Source: Myxosarcina sp. GA_180221_E-2-1-MAG-40_15
Lineage (GTDB): Bacteria; Cyanobacteriota; Cyanobacteriia; Cyanobacteriales; Xenococcaceae
Length of the DNA: 54,962 bases
Assembly: GCA_020692205.1 (NCBI GenBank)
Contig: JAIMKV010000026.1
Coordinates: 1-54,962 of the forward strand
Direction of reading: 5' to 3'
The notes under the pieces were generated by a model. That model did no database searches. It was not told where the DNA came from and worked only from the letters and a program-made list of their open reading frames with translations. Positions 39,126-48,655 of the stretch are shown piece after piece. Positions within the stretch are counted from its first letter, which is position 1. Every line of letters starts with the position of its first letter. Both the position numbers and the translations under genes were made by a program.

Positions 39126-39923
39126 CTATTTGCCGCCAATCAAACCTCTTCGATTATCAGTCAGAGAAGATTGCATAAATTTCTGTAAATGCTGAATATG
39201 TGGATTATCAGACAGTAGATCGAGCTGAGCGATCGCATCTTGGAGCGGCATCTGCTGTAGGTAAAGTAGATGAAACGCTTTTTTGAGCTGTTGAATTTCC
39301 TCTTTTGTAACACCACGTCTTTTTAAGCCAACTAGATTGAGCGATCGCACCCGAGCAGGATTACCCTCTACCATCATATAGGGAGGTACATCTCGGCTGA
39401 TTCGGCTCATTCCCCCGACCATTGCCATACGACCAACATGGACAAACTGATGAATACCTAAGACACCACTAATGATCGCCATTGACTCTAGGTGAACGTG
39501 ACCGGCGATCGCTACGCTATTGGCAATTACCACTTCGTTGTCGATAATACAGTTGTGACCGACATGACTATACGCCATCAATAGATTATCGTCACCAATT
39601 ACGGTTGCCTCGCCTTCATTGGTAGCGCGGTTAATGGTGACATATTCGCGGATGCGATTGCGATCGCCAATTATTACTTGACTATTTGCCCCTTGATACT
39701 TTAAATCTTGAGGTTCTAAACCAATCGCTGCCCCAGGAAAAATCTGATTGTCTTTGCCAACTGTAGTTAGCCCATTAATAATGGCATGGCTACCCACGAT
39801 AGTATTTGCGCCGATACTGACCTGACCACCAATTACTGCATAAGGATCGACGCGCACGGTCGGATGTAGTTGGGCATGATTATTAATCACAGCAGTGGGA
39901 TGAATTAAGGCGGTCAAGATCAA
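39126..39923 (-). CDS. lpxA: Acyl-ACP--UDP-N-acetylglucosamine O-acyltransferase
   Basis: 265 aa. A left-handed beta-helix of hexapeptide repeats (residues about 7-190) with the catalytic histidine in YSHVGHNC (H123) and a helical C-terminus. LpxA performs the first acylation of lipid A synthesis. It is the last gene of a minus-strand series bamA-lpxC-fabZ-lpxA, 263 nt after fabZ. ATG at 39923. Confidence 0.95.
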   Translation of the reverse strand: MILTALIHPTAVINNHAQLHPTVRVDPYAVIGGQVSIGANTIVGSHAIINGLTTVGKDNQIFPGAAIGLEPQDLKYQGANSQVIIGDRNRIREYVTINRATNEGEATVIGDDNLLMAYSHVGHNCIIDNEVVIANSVAIAGHVHLESMAIISGVLGIHQFVHVGRMAMVGGMSRISRDVPPYMMVEGNPARVRSLNLVGLKRRGVTKEEIQQLKKAFHLLYLQQMPLQDAIAQLDLLSDNPHIQHLQKFMQSSLTDNRRGLIGGK

Positions 39924-40186
39924 TTCTCCTAGAGGCTATAGCTTGATGGATGTTGAAGGATTAGCTATTAGGCGAGTTCGACAAAGAATGAATCGATAGT
40001 TTGAAGAGTAAGTGATCATCAATATATGATTTCCAGACTTATCTTCTAGCTAATCCCAAATTATGCACGATGATAACTTATCTAATTTAGATCCACAGAC
40101 TTAATCAAACTAATTTCTAGTTGGGTTGTCAATAATGCTTGACTATCTTGATTAAACTGCAATCTTACTCCAACTGAATGCTCAAT

Positions 40187-40672
40187 TTATTTTTCAATTA
40201 AAGAAAACATCATTTCTCCTTTTACTGCCAATTCTCCGTCTACTTCACCTCTGCCCTGCATTTTGGCAATACGATTTTGCTTTAGTGACAGCAATTCTAC
40301 GGTCATAGTCAAGCGATCGCCAGGGGTTACTGGACGACGAAAACGAACTTTATCAATTCCAGCAAAAGCAAAAAACTTACCAGTCATGCCTGGCAACTGA
40401 ACCAAAACAATTCCTCCCACCTGTGCCATAGCTTCTACCATTAATACTCCTGGCATTAAAGGAAAATCGGGAATATGTCCAGGAAAGAAGGGTTCATTAA
40501 AAGTAACGTTTTTGATGCCTATAGCCTTTTCTCCTGGTACATAGTCAATAATGCGATCTACCAGGGCAAATGGATAGCGATGGGGCAATAGCTGCTGAAT
40601 TTCTTGAATATTAAAGGTTGTTTTTAGCTCAGAATCGTGAGTTGACAAAACAGAATCGTTGACAGTAACCAT
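40187..40672 (-). CDS. fabZ: 3-hydroxyacyl-ACP dehydratase FabZ
   Basis: 161 aa hot-dog-fold enzyme. Catalytic His in [14 protein letters not shown] (H66) and Glu in VLMVEAMAQ (E80); [11 protein letters not shown] at 31-41. It dehydrates 3-hydroxyacyl-ACP in fatty acid elongation, so it competes with LpxA for 3-hydroxyacyl-ACP, which explains its place in the lipid A cluster. The first 20 residues are poorly conserved. ATG at 40672. Confidence 0.95.
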   Translation of the reverse strand: MVTVNDSVLSTHDSELKTTFNIQEIQQLLPHRYPFALVDRIIDYVPGEKAIGIKNVTFNEPFFPGHIPDFPLMPGVLMVEAMAQVGGIVLVQLPGMTGKFFAFAGIDKVRFRRPVTPGDRLTMTVELLSLKQNRIAKMQGRGEVDGELAVKGEMMFSLIEK

Positions 40673-40739
40673 TAGAGATTTAATTTATATTTGCTTATTT
40701 TCTTGATTTTAAAGCAGCGTAGCTGGGATAAAGATCAGG

Positions 40740-41600
40740 CTATCTAGTTTCGGCTAATTTAATTGCCAGTTGGGTATGCAGTTTATGACTGGCTTTGTAA
40801 GCAATCAGATGAGCCGTTGGTAATTGACCCAATAAACTAAGATCTCCTACTAAATCTAATAGTTTATGACGGGCTGGTTCATTCGTAAATCTTAGCGGAG
40901 GATTAACCCACCCCTGATGACTACAAACTAGGGCATTGGTCAGATTTCCCCCCTTAATTAAACCTGAGCGCTGTAGCTGTTCTATTTGTTCGGCAAAACC
41001 AAAAGTACGAGCAGGGGCAATTTCAGTCGCAAAATTGGCTTCGGCAGGACTCCAGCTATGCCACTGATTACCAATTGCTTGATAAGGAAAATCGATGCCA
41101 TAGGTGAAGCGAGTTTGGCGTGCAGGCAAAGCCGCAACAAAAGAATCATTCTCTCTAATCCAGATTGGTTCTGTTGGAGTAATGGAGCTTTGAGCAACTG
41201 GAGTTGTCTCATGGTAAACGATTCCCGCTTGAGCGATCGCCTCACACCAGTTTTTCGCCGATCCATCTAGCAAAGGTATTTCTTCGCAATCCACTTCGAT
41301 CCGGGCATTATCTATCCCACAAGCCACTAGAGAAGCCAGGAGATGTTCTACGGTTCTAACCCTAGCTGTTTCGACCCTTAATTCAGTAGACAGGGTGGTT
41401 TGTCCTACCGCATTAATTTGAGCAGGAATCTTCGGCGCATCAGATAAATCTACCCGCACAAAATAGCGACTATCTCCAGAATTGGCAGGCATTACTCTAA
41501 CAGTGGCATTTTCTCCTAAATGTAATCCCACTCCCGACAATCTAAACTCTCTTGCGATCGTACTTTCCATAGCTTTGGGCAAACAACCGTTTACCTCCAC
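40740..41600 (-). CDS. lpxC: UDP-3-O-acyl-N-acetylglucosamine deacetylase
   Basis: Up to 286 aa from GTG 41600. Zinc-binding His in [10 protein letters not shown] and the later [10 protein letters not shown] region; EIPLLDGSA is also characteristic. LpxC commits to lipid A synthesis. The start is ambiguous: GGAGGT lies inside the first codons, so a TTG (41582) or the ATG at 41570 (MESTIAREF) may be used instead. The GTG is only 3 nt from the bamA stop, so translation is likely coupled. Confidence 0.93.
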   Translation of the reverse strand: MEVNGCLPKAMESTIAREFRLSGVGLHLGENATVRVMPANSGDSRYFVRVDLSDAPKIPAQINAVGQTTLSTELRVETARVRTVEHLLASLVACGIDNARIEVDCEEIPLLDGSAKNWCEAIAQAGIVYHETTPVAQSSITPTEPIWIRENDSFVAALPARQTRFTYGIDFPYQAIGNQWHSWSPAEANFATEIAPARTFGFAEQIEQLQRSGLIKGGNLTNALVCSHQGWVNPPLRFTNEPARHKLLDLVGDLSLLGQLPTAHLIAYKASHKLHTQLAIKLAETR

Positions 41601-41603
41601 AAA

Positions 41604-43787
41604 TTAAAATTTTTCGCCAATGCCAAATTGAATCTGGCCATCACCGTCATCATTAATGGCATAGTCTACCCGAATTGGGCCTAGAGGAGACTGTACCCTA
41701 ACCCCTAAACCATAACCATATCCGCTACCAGGAAGTTCTCTGACCACCGAGGGATTTCCTGGGACATTATCATCAGAACCTAAAGTTGTCCCGTAATCAA
41801 AGAACAATGCGCCACCGACAATTCTAAAAATTGGAAACCGATATTCTGCTGTAGCCTGAAAATAACTTTTACCACTACCGACTTCACCGTCATTAAAACC
41901 GCGAACAGAATTGCTGCCCCCCAAAATAAATGCTTCATAAGGAGGTACATCGCCCACAATTGTTCCTGCTTGAATATTGAAAGCTAATGCTTCGGTATCA
42001 CCACCAAAAGGCACGATATCAATCGGAAAATATTGGCTATAGTTAGCTCTGAGTCGATTGAAGAGAATACTGCCCGAACCAATTGGGATGGTTTGCTCTG
42101 TTCCTAGCCTCAGTATTGAACCTCTGGTAGGTTGCAGAGGGTTGTTACGGCGATCGCGAGTTGCACCAAAACGTAAAGAGAATAGATCGTCTGTACCATC
42201 ATCGCTAAAAGCGAGATTAAACGGCTCTGACGTAACTTCTTGACCAGTATCAGGATCGGTAAAAGTTTGAGGTCTTGACAAAGGAGATACTTCTCCATCA
42301 CTATTTTTGACTTCGATGCGTTGGTATTGAAATCCTGTAGATAGAGTCCAATCTCTTCTGGCAAAAGGATCGCTGGGCAAAGGACGGGCAAAGTTGATCC
42401 CGCCTCCAGTACGAACTACACGGGGCGAATCATTGCCGATATCAGTGTTAATATCGTTTTCCCCATTAAATACGAGGGAAATCGAGCGACGACGAAAAGC
42501 ATTTACCGTATATGACGTGCGGCTTTCGCTGCCTGCAATCCAGGGGTCAGTAAAGTTAACGTCAAAGAGCAAATTGTCTGAACCAATCTGTATATCTGTT
42601 CCCAAAGTCTGATTATTGCCACCAAAGTTTTGCTGCCTGTAACTCGCTGTACCAAATAAGCCACTATCTGAGCTATATCCAGCCCCCGCAGCAATTGAGC
42701 CGCTGCTACCTTCAACAACATCAATGTTAACTATGACTTTACTAGGATCGGTTCCTGGACTAAAAGAAAAACGCGCATCTTCAAAAATTCCTAGTCCAAA
42801 AACCCGCTGCAAATCTCTTTGAGCCGTGTCCCGCTTGAACACGTCTCCTGGTGATAACTCTACTTCCCTGGTTACGATAAATTCGCGGGTTTTTCCTTCA
42901 ATTGGTTCATCATCTTCATCAAAGTATCTAACTTGAATATCTTCAATGACTCCTTCGGCAACAACTATGGTCACTTGTCCTTCTGGACTTACCTGAGGCG
43001 CACCAACAACCTGCGCCAGTTCATAACCGTTTTTGCTGTACCATTCATTGACTCTAATAATACCTGCCTGCAATTCTCGCAAATTCAGAATCTGACCATA
43101 ACTTGCTCCAAAAAACTCATCAACTTTCTCTGGTGGTAAAACTGCACTTTCATCTCCCTGAGCAATAGTTTGCACATTTACGTCACTTAAGACAGGATTG
43201 GGTTCTACGGCAAAAGTAATTCTTACCCCCAAAGGAGTATCTCCAGGAGTTACCTCGACGTTTTGAAAGAAACCAGTGGCATATACGGCGTTGACATCTT
43301 CTTGCAACTGAGTTCTGGTAGTGGTTCGTCCTGGTTCAGTGCCAATAGTTGCATAAACTATGTCTTCTAATTCTTCGTCTGCTCCTTCTACTACTACTTC
43401 TGCTACTAATACGCGAGGTTCGTTAGCTGATTGAGGCGGCGTATTTTCTGAATCTTCCGACGGTTGGACTTCATTTTCACCCTGCGGGGGTTCTGATTCT
43501 GGTGGTGTAATTTCAGGCAGCTGTATATTTGGATCGACCTGTGGATCAGAGTCGGCAGGCAAAGGTAATTCTGGGTTAGTATTTTGATTTTGAGCTATTT
43601 TAGTTGGCTTAATATTTTGTAGTAAAGCTGCACCATCAGTAGTAAATACCACATTTTTTGCTTGATGCTCAAAACGCTTTGGCTCTGCTTTGCTCGGTAA
43701 AGACATTGCCAAGGTCAGAGTTGTTGCCAAGATGGTAATAAGGGTAGGAGATAGACGCACTTTTTTCGGTTCGATTAACACTTCCAC
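41604..43787 (-). CDS. bamA: Outer-membrane assembly factor BamA/Omp85
   Basis: 727 aa from GTG 43787, giving a signal peptide (SPTLITILATTLTLAMSLPSKAEP) then a Pro/Glu-rich linker, three POTRA domains (about residues 125-370) and the C-terminal barrel with VRGFNDGEVG and a terminal aromatic-ending FGIGEKF. Cyanobacterial Omp85 inserts barrel proteins into the outer membrane. The frame is open to an ATG at 44000 preceded by AGAGG, but the extra 71 residues have no recognisable function. First gene of the lipid A series. Confidence 0.92.
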   Translation of the reverse strand: MEVLIEPKKVRLSPTLITILATTLTLAMSLPSKAEPKRFEHQAKNVVFTTDGAALLQNIKPTKIAQNQNTNPELPLPADSDPQVDPNIQLPEITPPESEPPQGENEVQPSEDSENTPPQSANEPRVLVAEVVVEGADEELEDIVYATIGTEPGRTTTRTQLQEDVNAVYATGFFQNVEVTPGDTPLGVRITFAVEPNPVLSDVNVQTIAQGDESAVLPPEKVDEFFGASYGQILNLRELQAGIIRVNEWYSKNGYELAQVVGAPQVSPEGQVTIVVAEGVIEDIQVRYFDEDDEPIEGKTREFIVTREVELSPGDVFKRDTAQRDLQRVFGLGIFEDARFSFSPGTDPSKVIVNIDVVEGSSGSIAAGAGYSSDSGLFGTASYRQQNFGGNNQTLGTDIQIGSDNLLFDVNFTDPWIAGSESRTSYTVNAFRRRSISLVFNGENDINTDIGNDSPRVVRTGGGINFARPLPSDPFARRDWTLSTGFQYQRIEVKNSDGEVSPLSRPQTFTDPDTGQEVTSEPFNLAFSDDGTDDLFSLRFGATRDRRNNPLQPTRGSILRLGTEQTIPIGSGSILFNRLRANYSQYFPIDIVPFGGDTEALAFNIQAGTIVGDVPPYEAFILGGSNSVRGFNDGEVGSGKSYFQATAEYRFPIFRIVGGALFFDYGTTLGSDDNVPGNPSVVRELPGSGYGYGLGVRVQSPLGPIRVDYAINDDGDGQIQFGIGEKF

Positions 43788-44274
43788 ACACCAGATAGAG
43801 AATTGCTGCAAGTTAATAATTTTGATGATGATTTTGCCTCGAATTAACCAACGGTCGCAGCGGACAAATAGTGATGAGACAAGGTTAGTCTGTTGGATCA
43901 GATTCGCCGAGCTTGCTTTCTCAGCCGAACCAAATTCCAAAGTCCTTGGGCGAAGTACTAGCAGAGTAGATGGCAAAGCCTTAGAGCAGCAAGAGAACAT
44001 TATTGCCTCTTGCGGAGGCTCTACTTCGTCACCTAATAATCTGTGGCTAATTTAACTCACAACTGTCTCACCTGCACTTGATCTGGCTAAAACAAGACTA
44101 TGGTTTGCCAAACAGTAGTATTTTCGTCTTTTATAGTTGGTTAGCCAACTATGTAAAAAAATATGACTATTGATATTACTTGATGTTCCCTATTTTGATT
44201 AATTAATTATTTTTGCTGAGATTGAAACATTAAGGTTAAATACTTGATAAAAACAACTAATATTAGATTAAATA
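43788..44274. other. Leader region upstream of bamA and 3' region of purC
   Basis: 487 nt if bamA starts at 43787. The proximal 213 nt stay open in the bamA frame to ATG 44000; an overlapping plus-strand frame (43690-44055) is judged a shadow. The distal part carries the palindrome at 44133. Promoters are not assigned. Confidence 0.4.
44133..44152. repeat. 8-bp inverted repeat after purC
   Basis: ATAGTTGG and CCAACTAT flank a TTAG loop. It lies downstream of purC (minus strand) and upstream of bamA. There is no U-run on either side, so an operator is as likely as a terminator. Confidence 0.5.
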
Positions 44275-45012
44275 TTATCGCCACTGCTTTAACCGGGCTA
44301 AAACTCGCTGTTGAACTTTTTGATACGCTGTTTCTACTTGACCCAAATCTTTACGAAACCGATCTTTATCCATTATTTTAGCTTGGGGATCGGTTTCATG
44401 CTTGTCCCAGAGACGACAGGTATCAGGACTAATTTCGTCTGCCAAAAGTAAATTTTCTTGAGCATCAATGCCAAATTCTAGTTTGAAGTCTACCAGAGTA
44501 ATGTCACATTGATCAAAAAAACTTTGTAGATTTTGATTTATTTTACGTGCCATATTATCAATTTCTGGTAGCCTTTGTGGGTCAACTAAATTCAACAAGA
44601 AAATGCGATCGCGAGTGAGCAGGGGATCGCCTAATTCATCATTTTTATAATAATATTCCACTAAAGGTGAAGCTAAAATTTTACCTTCTGGCAGTCCTGT
44701 TTGACGGCAAAGACTTCCAGCGGCAATATTTCTAACTACTACTTCTATAGGCACAATGGTAACCGCTTTGACTCTCATTTGGTTGGGTTCAGGACAGTCT
44801 ATGTAGTGAGTCAGAATATTCTGCGATCCTAACCATTCAAACAGCGCCGCAGTAATTTGGCAATTGATTGCTCCTTTGCCCTGAATTTGCCCTCGCTTCT
44901 GAGCGTTGAAAGCAGTAGCGTCATCTTTATATACGGTTAGCAAGATCTCAGGGTCTGCTGTAGTATAAAGAATTTTTGCCTTGCCTTCGTAAAGTTTTTC
45001 TGATTGTGACAT
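44275..45012 (-). CDS. purC: SAICAR synthetase PurC
   Basis: 245 aa. Recognised from KLYEGKAKILYTT at the start, KDDATAFNAQKR, VEVVVRNIAAGS, and LVDFKLEFG with DEISPDTCRLWD near the C-terminus. It joins aspartate to CAIR in purine synthesis. It lies upstream of bamA on the same strand, as I recall in other cyanobacteria. ATG at 45012. Confidence 0.96.
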   Translation of the reverse strand: MSQSEKLYEGKAKILYTTADPEILLTVYKDDATAFNAQKRGQIQGKGAINCQITAALFEWLGSQNILTHYIDCPEPNQMRVKAVTIVPIEVVVRNIAAGSLCRQTGLPEGKILASPLVEYYYKNDELGDPLLTRDRIFLLNLVDPQRLPEIDNMARKINQNLQSFFDQCDITLVDFKLEFGIDAQENLLLADEISPDTCRLWDKHETDPQAKIMDKDRFRKDLGQVETAYQKVQQRVLARLKQWR

Positions 45013-45260
45013 TTGGTATAGCTACTAAAAAATCTGGCGATTGATGGACAGCGAAAAGCTGGGTCAACAATTTAAGTTAAGAAAAGGTTAACAAGACTTA
45101 AATAAATTGTTATTATTTAAAATAAAACCCAGTTTATAGTAGCGTCATCACGCAACTTTTGTGTTTATCTCTTGCCAAAAAGTAGTTTTAAAAATTGTTA
45201 AGCTAATCGCAGCTTGAATACAGAGTTGCTATAAATCGTCTAATAAAATATCCCACAACT

Positions 45261-45503
45261 ATGAACGATAACCAAAAATATGATTTTCTTCATCCACGTC
45301 ATTCCTATCACGGGAATGTCAAACCCGAGAACTTGGTTTTTAATTCTAACTTGCAGGAGTTTGCTCAAAAAATTAGCTACATCTGTAATTTAGAAACTGG
45401 CGGTAAGCTGTCTCCAGATCAGGCATACAAGCAAATCAAATCCTTATGGAAAGACCTCAAAAAAAGCAAGAAAGAGCTGGGAATTGGGTCGAATAGCGAA
45501 TAA
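45261..45503 (+). CDS. Conserved small cyanobacterial protein, 80 aa
   Basis: 80 aa, soluble. The first half has FLHPRHSYHGNVKPENLVFN and the second a helical LQEFAQKISYICNLETGGKLSPDQAYKQIKSLWKDLK, ending in a Lys-rich helix. It resembles a short conserved cyanobacterial family (possibly DUF7219), but the function is unknown. ATG at 45261; it is 90 nt upstream of the ABC permease gene on the same strand. Confidence 0.7.
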   Translation: MNDNQKYDFLHPRHSYHGNVKPENLVFNSNLQEFAQKISYICNLETGGKLSPDQAYKQIKSLWKDLKKSKKELGIGSNSE

Positions 45504-45592
45504 GCATCCAAAAAACTCAGCTAGGGCAGCTAATTTTCCAAATGAGATTTGCGACTGCTATAACTAATAAGACAATTTATTATGGCTGAACC

Positions 45593-46618
45593 ATGTCTCG
45601 CTCTAAGGCTCTGCAATCTTACATTTTGATTCGCTTGCTCCTTGCCCCTTTAATGTTGCTGACAATTGCTACTATCGTGTTCTTGCTTTTGAGGGCAACC
45701 CCTGGCGACCCAGCTGATGCAATTTTGGGTAGTCGCGCTCCGGAAGCAGCTAAAGCAGCTTTGCGAGCGCAATTAGGTTTAACCAATCCTTTATGGCAGC
45801 AATATTTAGACTACCTCAAAGATCTGCTTAGTTTCGATTTAGGTAGCTCTTTAAGCAGTCGTGGTTTATCGGTTTGGGAGGTAATTAAAGAATATTTTCC
45901 TGCTACCGTCGAGCTTTCCTTATGCAGCATGATCGTGGCAGTAGTAGTAGGTGTTTTTGTTGGCATCATTTCCGCTTCCTCCGAGAATAATTTTCTCGAT
46001 GCTGGGGGAAGGTTGTTTGGTATTATTACTTACTCTTTGCCTTTATTTTGGGTAGGAATGGTGTTGCAGTTAATTTTTGCAGTTAATTTAGGTTGGTTTC
46101 CTTTAGGGACTCGTTTTCCAGTTAGTGAAGCTACTCCTCCTGATGTTACAGGACTATACATAATTGATAGTCTAATTGCTGGAGATCTAGGAATGCTAAT
46201 CAATACACTGCATTACTTAGCATTACCTAGCCTAACTTTGGGTTTACTCTTAAGTGGAATTTTTGAACGTATTGTACGGGTGAATCTCAAGCAAACTTTA
46301 CAGGCTGATTATGTAGAAGCAGCCAGAGCCAGAGGAATTGGCGAAAGAACAATTTTGATTAACCACGCGCTGAAAAACGCCTTAATTCCTGTAATTACAG
46401 TTTTGGGCTTGACTTTTGCTGCTTTGCTGGGTGGTGCGGTATTGACCGAGGTAACTTTTTCTTGGCCAGGATTAGGGAACAGACTATATGAAGCAATATC
46501 TTTGCGAGACTATCCAACTGTACAAGGGGTGATGGTATTTTTTGGTATTATTGTCGTGATTGCCAGTATTGCGATCGACATTATTAATGCTTATATTGAC
46601 CCAAGAATTAGATATTAG
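45593..46618 (+). CDS. DppB/OppB-type ABC transporter permease
   Basis: 341 aa, six membrane segments. The N-terminal ATIVFLLLRATPGDPAD, the AQLGLTNPLWQQYLDYL segment and the EAA loop EAARARGIGERTILINHALKNALIPV mark a DppB/OppB family permease for peptides, nickel or similar substrates. No partner permease, binding protein or ATPase is adjacent, which is common for this gene in cyanobacteria. Start ATG at 45593. Confidence 0.9.
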   Translation: MSRSKALQSYILIRLLLAPLMLLTIATIVFLLLRATPGDPADAILGSRAPEAAKAALRAQLGLTNPLWQQYLDYLKDLLSFDLGSSLSSRGLSVWEVIKEYFPATVELSLCSMIVAVVVGVFVGIISASSENNFLDAGGRLFGIITYSLPLFWVGMVLQLIFAVNLGWFPLGTRFPVSEATPPDVTGLYIIDSLIAGDLGMLINTLHYLALPSLTLGLLLSGIFERIVRVNLKQTLQADYVEAARARGIGERTILINHALKNALIPVITVLGLTFAALLGGAVLTEVTFSWPGLGNRLYEAISLRDYPTVQGVMVFFGIIVVIASIAIDIINAYIDPRIRY

Positions 46619-46666
46619 CAAGTCAAACATTTTTTTCCATAGTAAGCAAACAATTAATTATGATAT

Positions 46667-46701
46667 TGATAACTGATAACTGATAACTGATAACTGATAA
46701 C
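46667..46701. repeat. Five exact TGATAAC tandem repeats before a start codon
   Basis: Five perfect copies of the heptamer TGATAAC, followed by TGA, end 7 nt before the ATG of the 86-aa gene. They occupy the position of the Shine-Dalgarno sequence; none is seen. Slippage of the unit would change the leader length. Confidence 0.9.
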
Positions 46702-46708
46702 TGAAATT

Positions 46709-46969
46709 ATGGCTCGTTTAAATATTCATAGCCTGTCGCTGCAAATTAGTCGGATGTTCGAGCAGGGACAATCTTTCTTCTGTGCAATCAAAGTGCAGGA
46801 CTGGCTGAGGGAGCGTAATGAAAACCCAGATGATTATGAAATTTCTTTTGCAGAAAAACCTGCACCCCCAGGATCGGGTTTAATTGTAATGCGAGAGATT
46901 AAATTACAGCGTAAAGATGGCAAACCCGTAGAAGATTGGTTACAAGAAGATATTAATAGCTACACTTAA
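46709..46969 (+). CDS. Conserved hypothetical protein, 86 aa
   Basis: A soluble 86-aa protein. HSLSLQISRMFEQGQSFFCAIKVQDWLRERNENPDDYEI suggests a compact alpha/beta fold, with a charged tail. ATG at 46709 directly after the TGATAAC repeats. No function is recognised; it follows the permease gene on the same strand but a 90-nt spacer with repeats separates them. Confidence 0.65.
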   Translation: MARLNIHSLSLQISRMFEQGQSFFCAIKVQDWLRERNENPDDYEISFAEKPAPPGSGLIVMREIKLQRKDGKPVEDWLQEDINSYT

Positions 46970-47051
46970 ACGCCATGGAATGGTTGAAGATTTAACTATC
47001 CCATGGCTTTAGGCTTTAATAATCAAGAATCTGGAGCGTGGTAATTCTTTC

Positions 47052-47252
47052 TTATTTCATTGGGTTAGGTTTAATTTGAGGTTGATAAATTGTTGTAGGG
47101 GCAGGTTGTGCGCTGTCGCTAAACGGAGAATACGAGGCAATCATCACTAGAGGTAGAATTAAGGTAACTACCGCAACTCCCGTTCCTAAGATTCCTGCCC
47201 ACCTATGACCAGGAGGTTCTTCGACTTTTCCTGGGCGTTGGCTAACTTCCAT
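47052..47252 (-). CDS. Small single-TM protein, 66 aa
   Basis: 66 aa. A charged N-terminus (RPGKVEEPPGHRW), one transmembrane helix (about 18-40) and a Pro-rich tail. The layout is like other small thylakoid or cytoplasmic-membrane proteins of cyanobacteria, but I do not recognise the family. ATG at 47252; about 180 nt from the divergent rsmH. Confidence 0.6.
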   Translation of the reverse strand: MEVSQRPGKVEEPPGHRWAGILGTGVAVVTLILPLVMIASYSPFSDSAQPAPTTIYQPQIKPNPMK

Positions 47253-47431
47253 ATATAAATTGTAATCAATTTAGCTTGATCTTGATAAACGGTTTGAAAA
47301 TGAGTATTAGAATAAACAATAATATTTATTCTTGATACTAATTGTATTGTAACCGCAAATTTCAAATAAATTGGTATCTTCCATGACTTAGGTTATAAAA
47401 TCTTAATTAAGATTTGTAGGAGATTAATTTA

Positions 47432-48430
47432 GTGGAAACACAGAAAGCAGCAGCATTTAATCATCGTTCTGTGTTAAGTCGCGAATTGATTGCCGAACTA
47501 GATATATTGCCCAAAAGCATATATTTAGATGCCACCACTGGAGGTGGGGGACACAGTGAATTAATTCTCGCTCAAGAAGAAAATCTAAAGCTAATCGCCA
47601 TAGATCGAGATGCTATGGCGATCGCAGCAGTTAAAGTTAGATTAGCTCATTATTATCCTCAGCAGTTAAGTTTTTGGCAAGGAAATTTTGCCAGTTATGA
47701 GCCAAATGGCTTACTGTTTACGGGAATTATCGCAGATCTAGGGGTGAGTTCGCCTCAATTAGATGTTGCCGAAAGAGGCTTTAGTTTTCGCCACACTGCA
47801 CCTTTAGATATGCGGATGGATCGCTCTACAGGAATTACCGCTGCCGAGATTGTTAACCATTGGCAAGAAGTAGCTTTGGCTGATTTGATTTATCAATATG
47901 GCGAAGAAAGATTTGCGCGTCGTATTGCGAAAAAGATAGTGCAAAATCGCCCCTTCAAAACTACGACAGAACTAGCAGAGGCGATCGCTGCTACGGTTCC
48001 TGGTAAATATCGCCATGGGAGAATTCATCCGGCTACACGAACTTTCCAGGCGTTGCGGATCGAAGTAAATCAAGAATTAAAGTCCCTAGAGAAATTTATT
48101 GATCTCGCTCCAAACTGGCTCAAACCTGGAGGCAAAATTGGCATTATTAGCTTTCATAGCTTGGAAGATCGCATTGTCAAGCATCGTTTCCGTGACAACG
48201 AACTATTAGACGTAATTACCAAAAAACCGATTACGGCTCAACCAGACGAACAACGAGCTAATCCGCGATCGCGATCGGCTAAATTAAGATTCGCTCAAAG
48301 AAAAATGGGCGTTGCTGATTTGAAGTATGAAACCGAAAAGAGCGATCGCTCTGCCTCCCATAGCAGCAATATCGCTGACGTTCACCATCACCGCACACCA
48401 ACCAGCAAACCAAGGATCTTGCTCGACTAA
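47432..48430 (+). CDS. rsmH: 16S rRNA m4C1402 methyltransferase RsmH (MraW)
   Basis: 332 aa from GTG 47432, with AGGAG about 10 nt upstream. AdoMet-binding [34 protein letters not shown]...DMRMD and [18 protein letters not shown] are typical. RsmH methylates C1402 in the 16S P-site. Members usually end soon after RSRSAKLR; here about 47 extra residues follow, encoded largely by DNA antisense to the truncated AIR-synthase-like gene, so the tail is probably acquired. Confidence 0.94.
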   Translation: METQKAAAFNHRSVLSRELIAELDILPKSIYLDATTGGGGHSELILAQEENLKLIAIDRDAMAIAAVKVRLAHYYPQQLSFWQGNFASYEPNGLLFTGIIADLGVSSPQLDVAERGFSFRHTAPLDMRMDRSTGITAAEIVNHWQEVALADLIYQYGEERFARRIAKKIVQNRPFKTTTELAEAIAATVPGKYRHGRIHPATRTFQALRIEVNQELKSLEKFIDLAPNWLKPGGKIGIISFHSLEDRIVKHRFRDNELLDVITKKPITAQPDEQRANPRSRSAKLRFAQRKMGVADLKYETEKSDRSASHSSNIADVHHHRTPTSKPRILLD

Positions 48431-48646
48431 AATGTGCCAGATTCCTTCGGCTGCCAAAAGAGTATAGCCATCACCGTCGGGTATAGCAGCGCAGTCATCC
48501 CCTACTCTAATCGAACTATTAAAACTACTAGTTGGTAATGCTAAAATCTCGCTAGCAATTTGAATATCTTGTTTGTAAACTATGCTCAGAGATTGCCTTA
48601 ACTCAGTTATTAGTTGTTCTAAATTTAGGGAAGCGCGATCATTCAT
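48284..48646 (-). pseudogene. Truncated AIR-synthase-related (ThiL/SelD/PurM-like) gene
   Basis: 120 aa from ATG 48646 (TTG 48652 would add two). RVGDDCAAIPDGDGYTLLAAEG and [24 protein letters not shown] are the conserved N-terminal half of an AIR-synthase-like ATP-binding protein, possibly the sll0787 family. Homology stops right after GGRAIA, at the HIP1 octamer at 48342-48349, and the frame ends in unrelated residues. The C-terminal half (usually another 200 residues or so) is missing; the region beyond is rsmH. It follows the M42 peptidase gene by 9 nt. Confidence 0.72.
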
Positions 48647-48655
48647 GACCAAAAA

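Noticed and set aside
43690-44055. 121-codon plus-strand frame overlapping the bamA leader
   Set aside because: It lies antisense to the bamA frame and signal peptide, has no recognisable motif and no start context.
46667-46701. TGATAAC array considered as a CRISPR-like array
   Set aside because: Seven-nucleotide units without spacers; no cas gene in the window.
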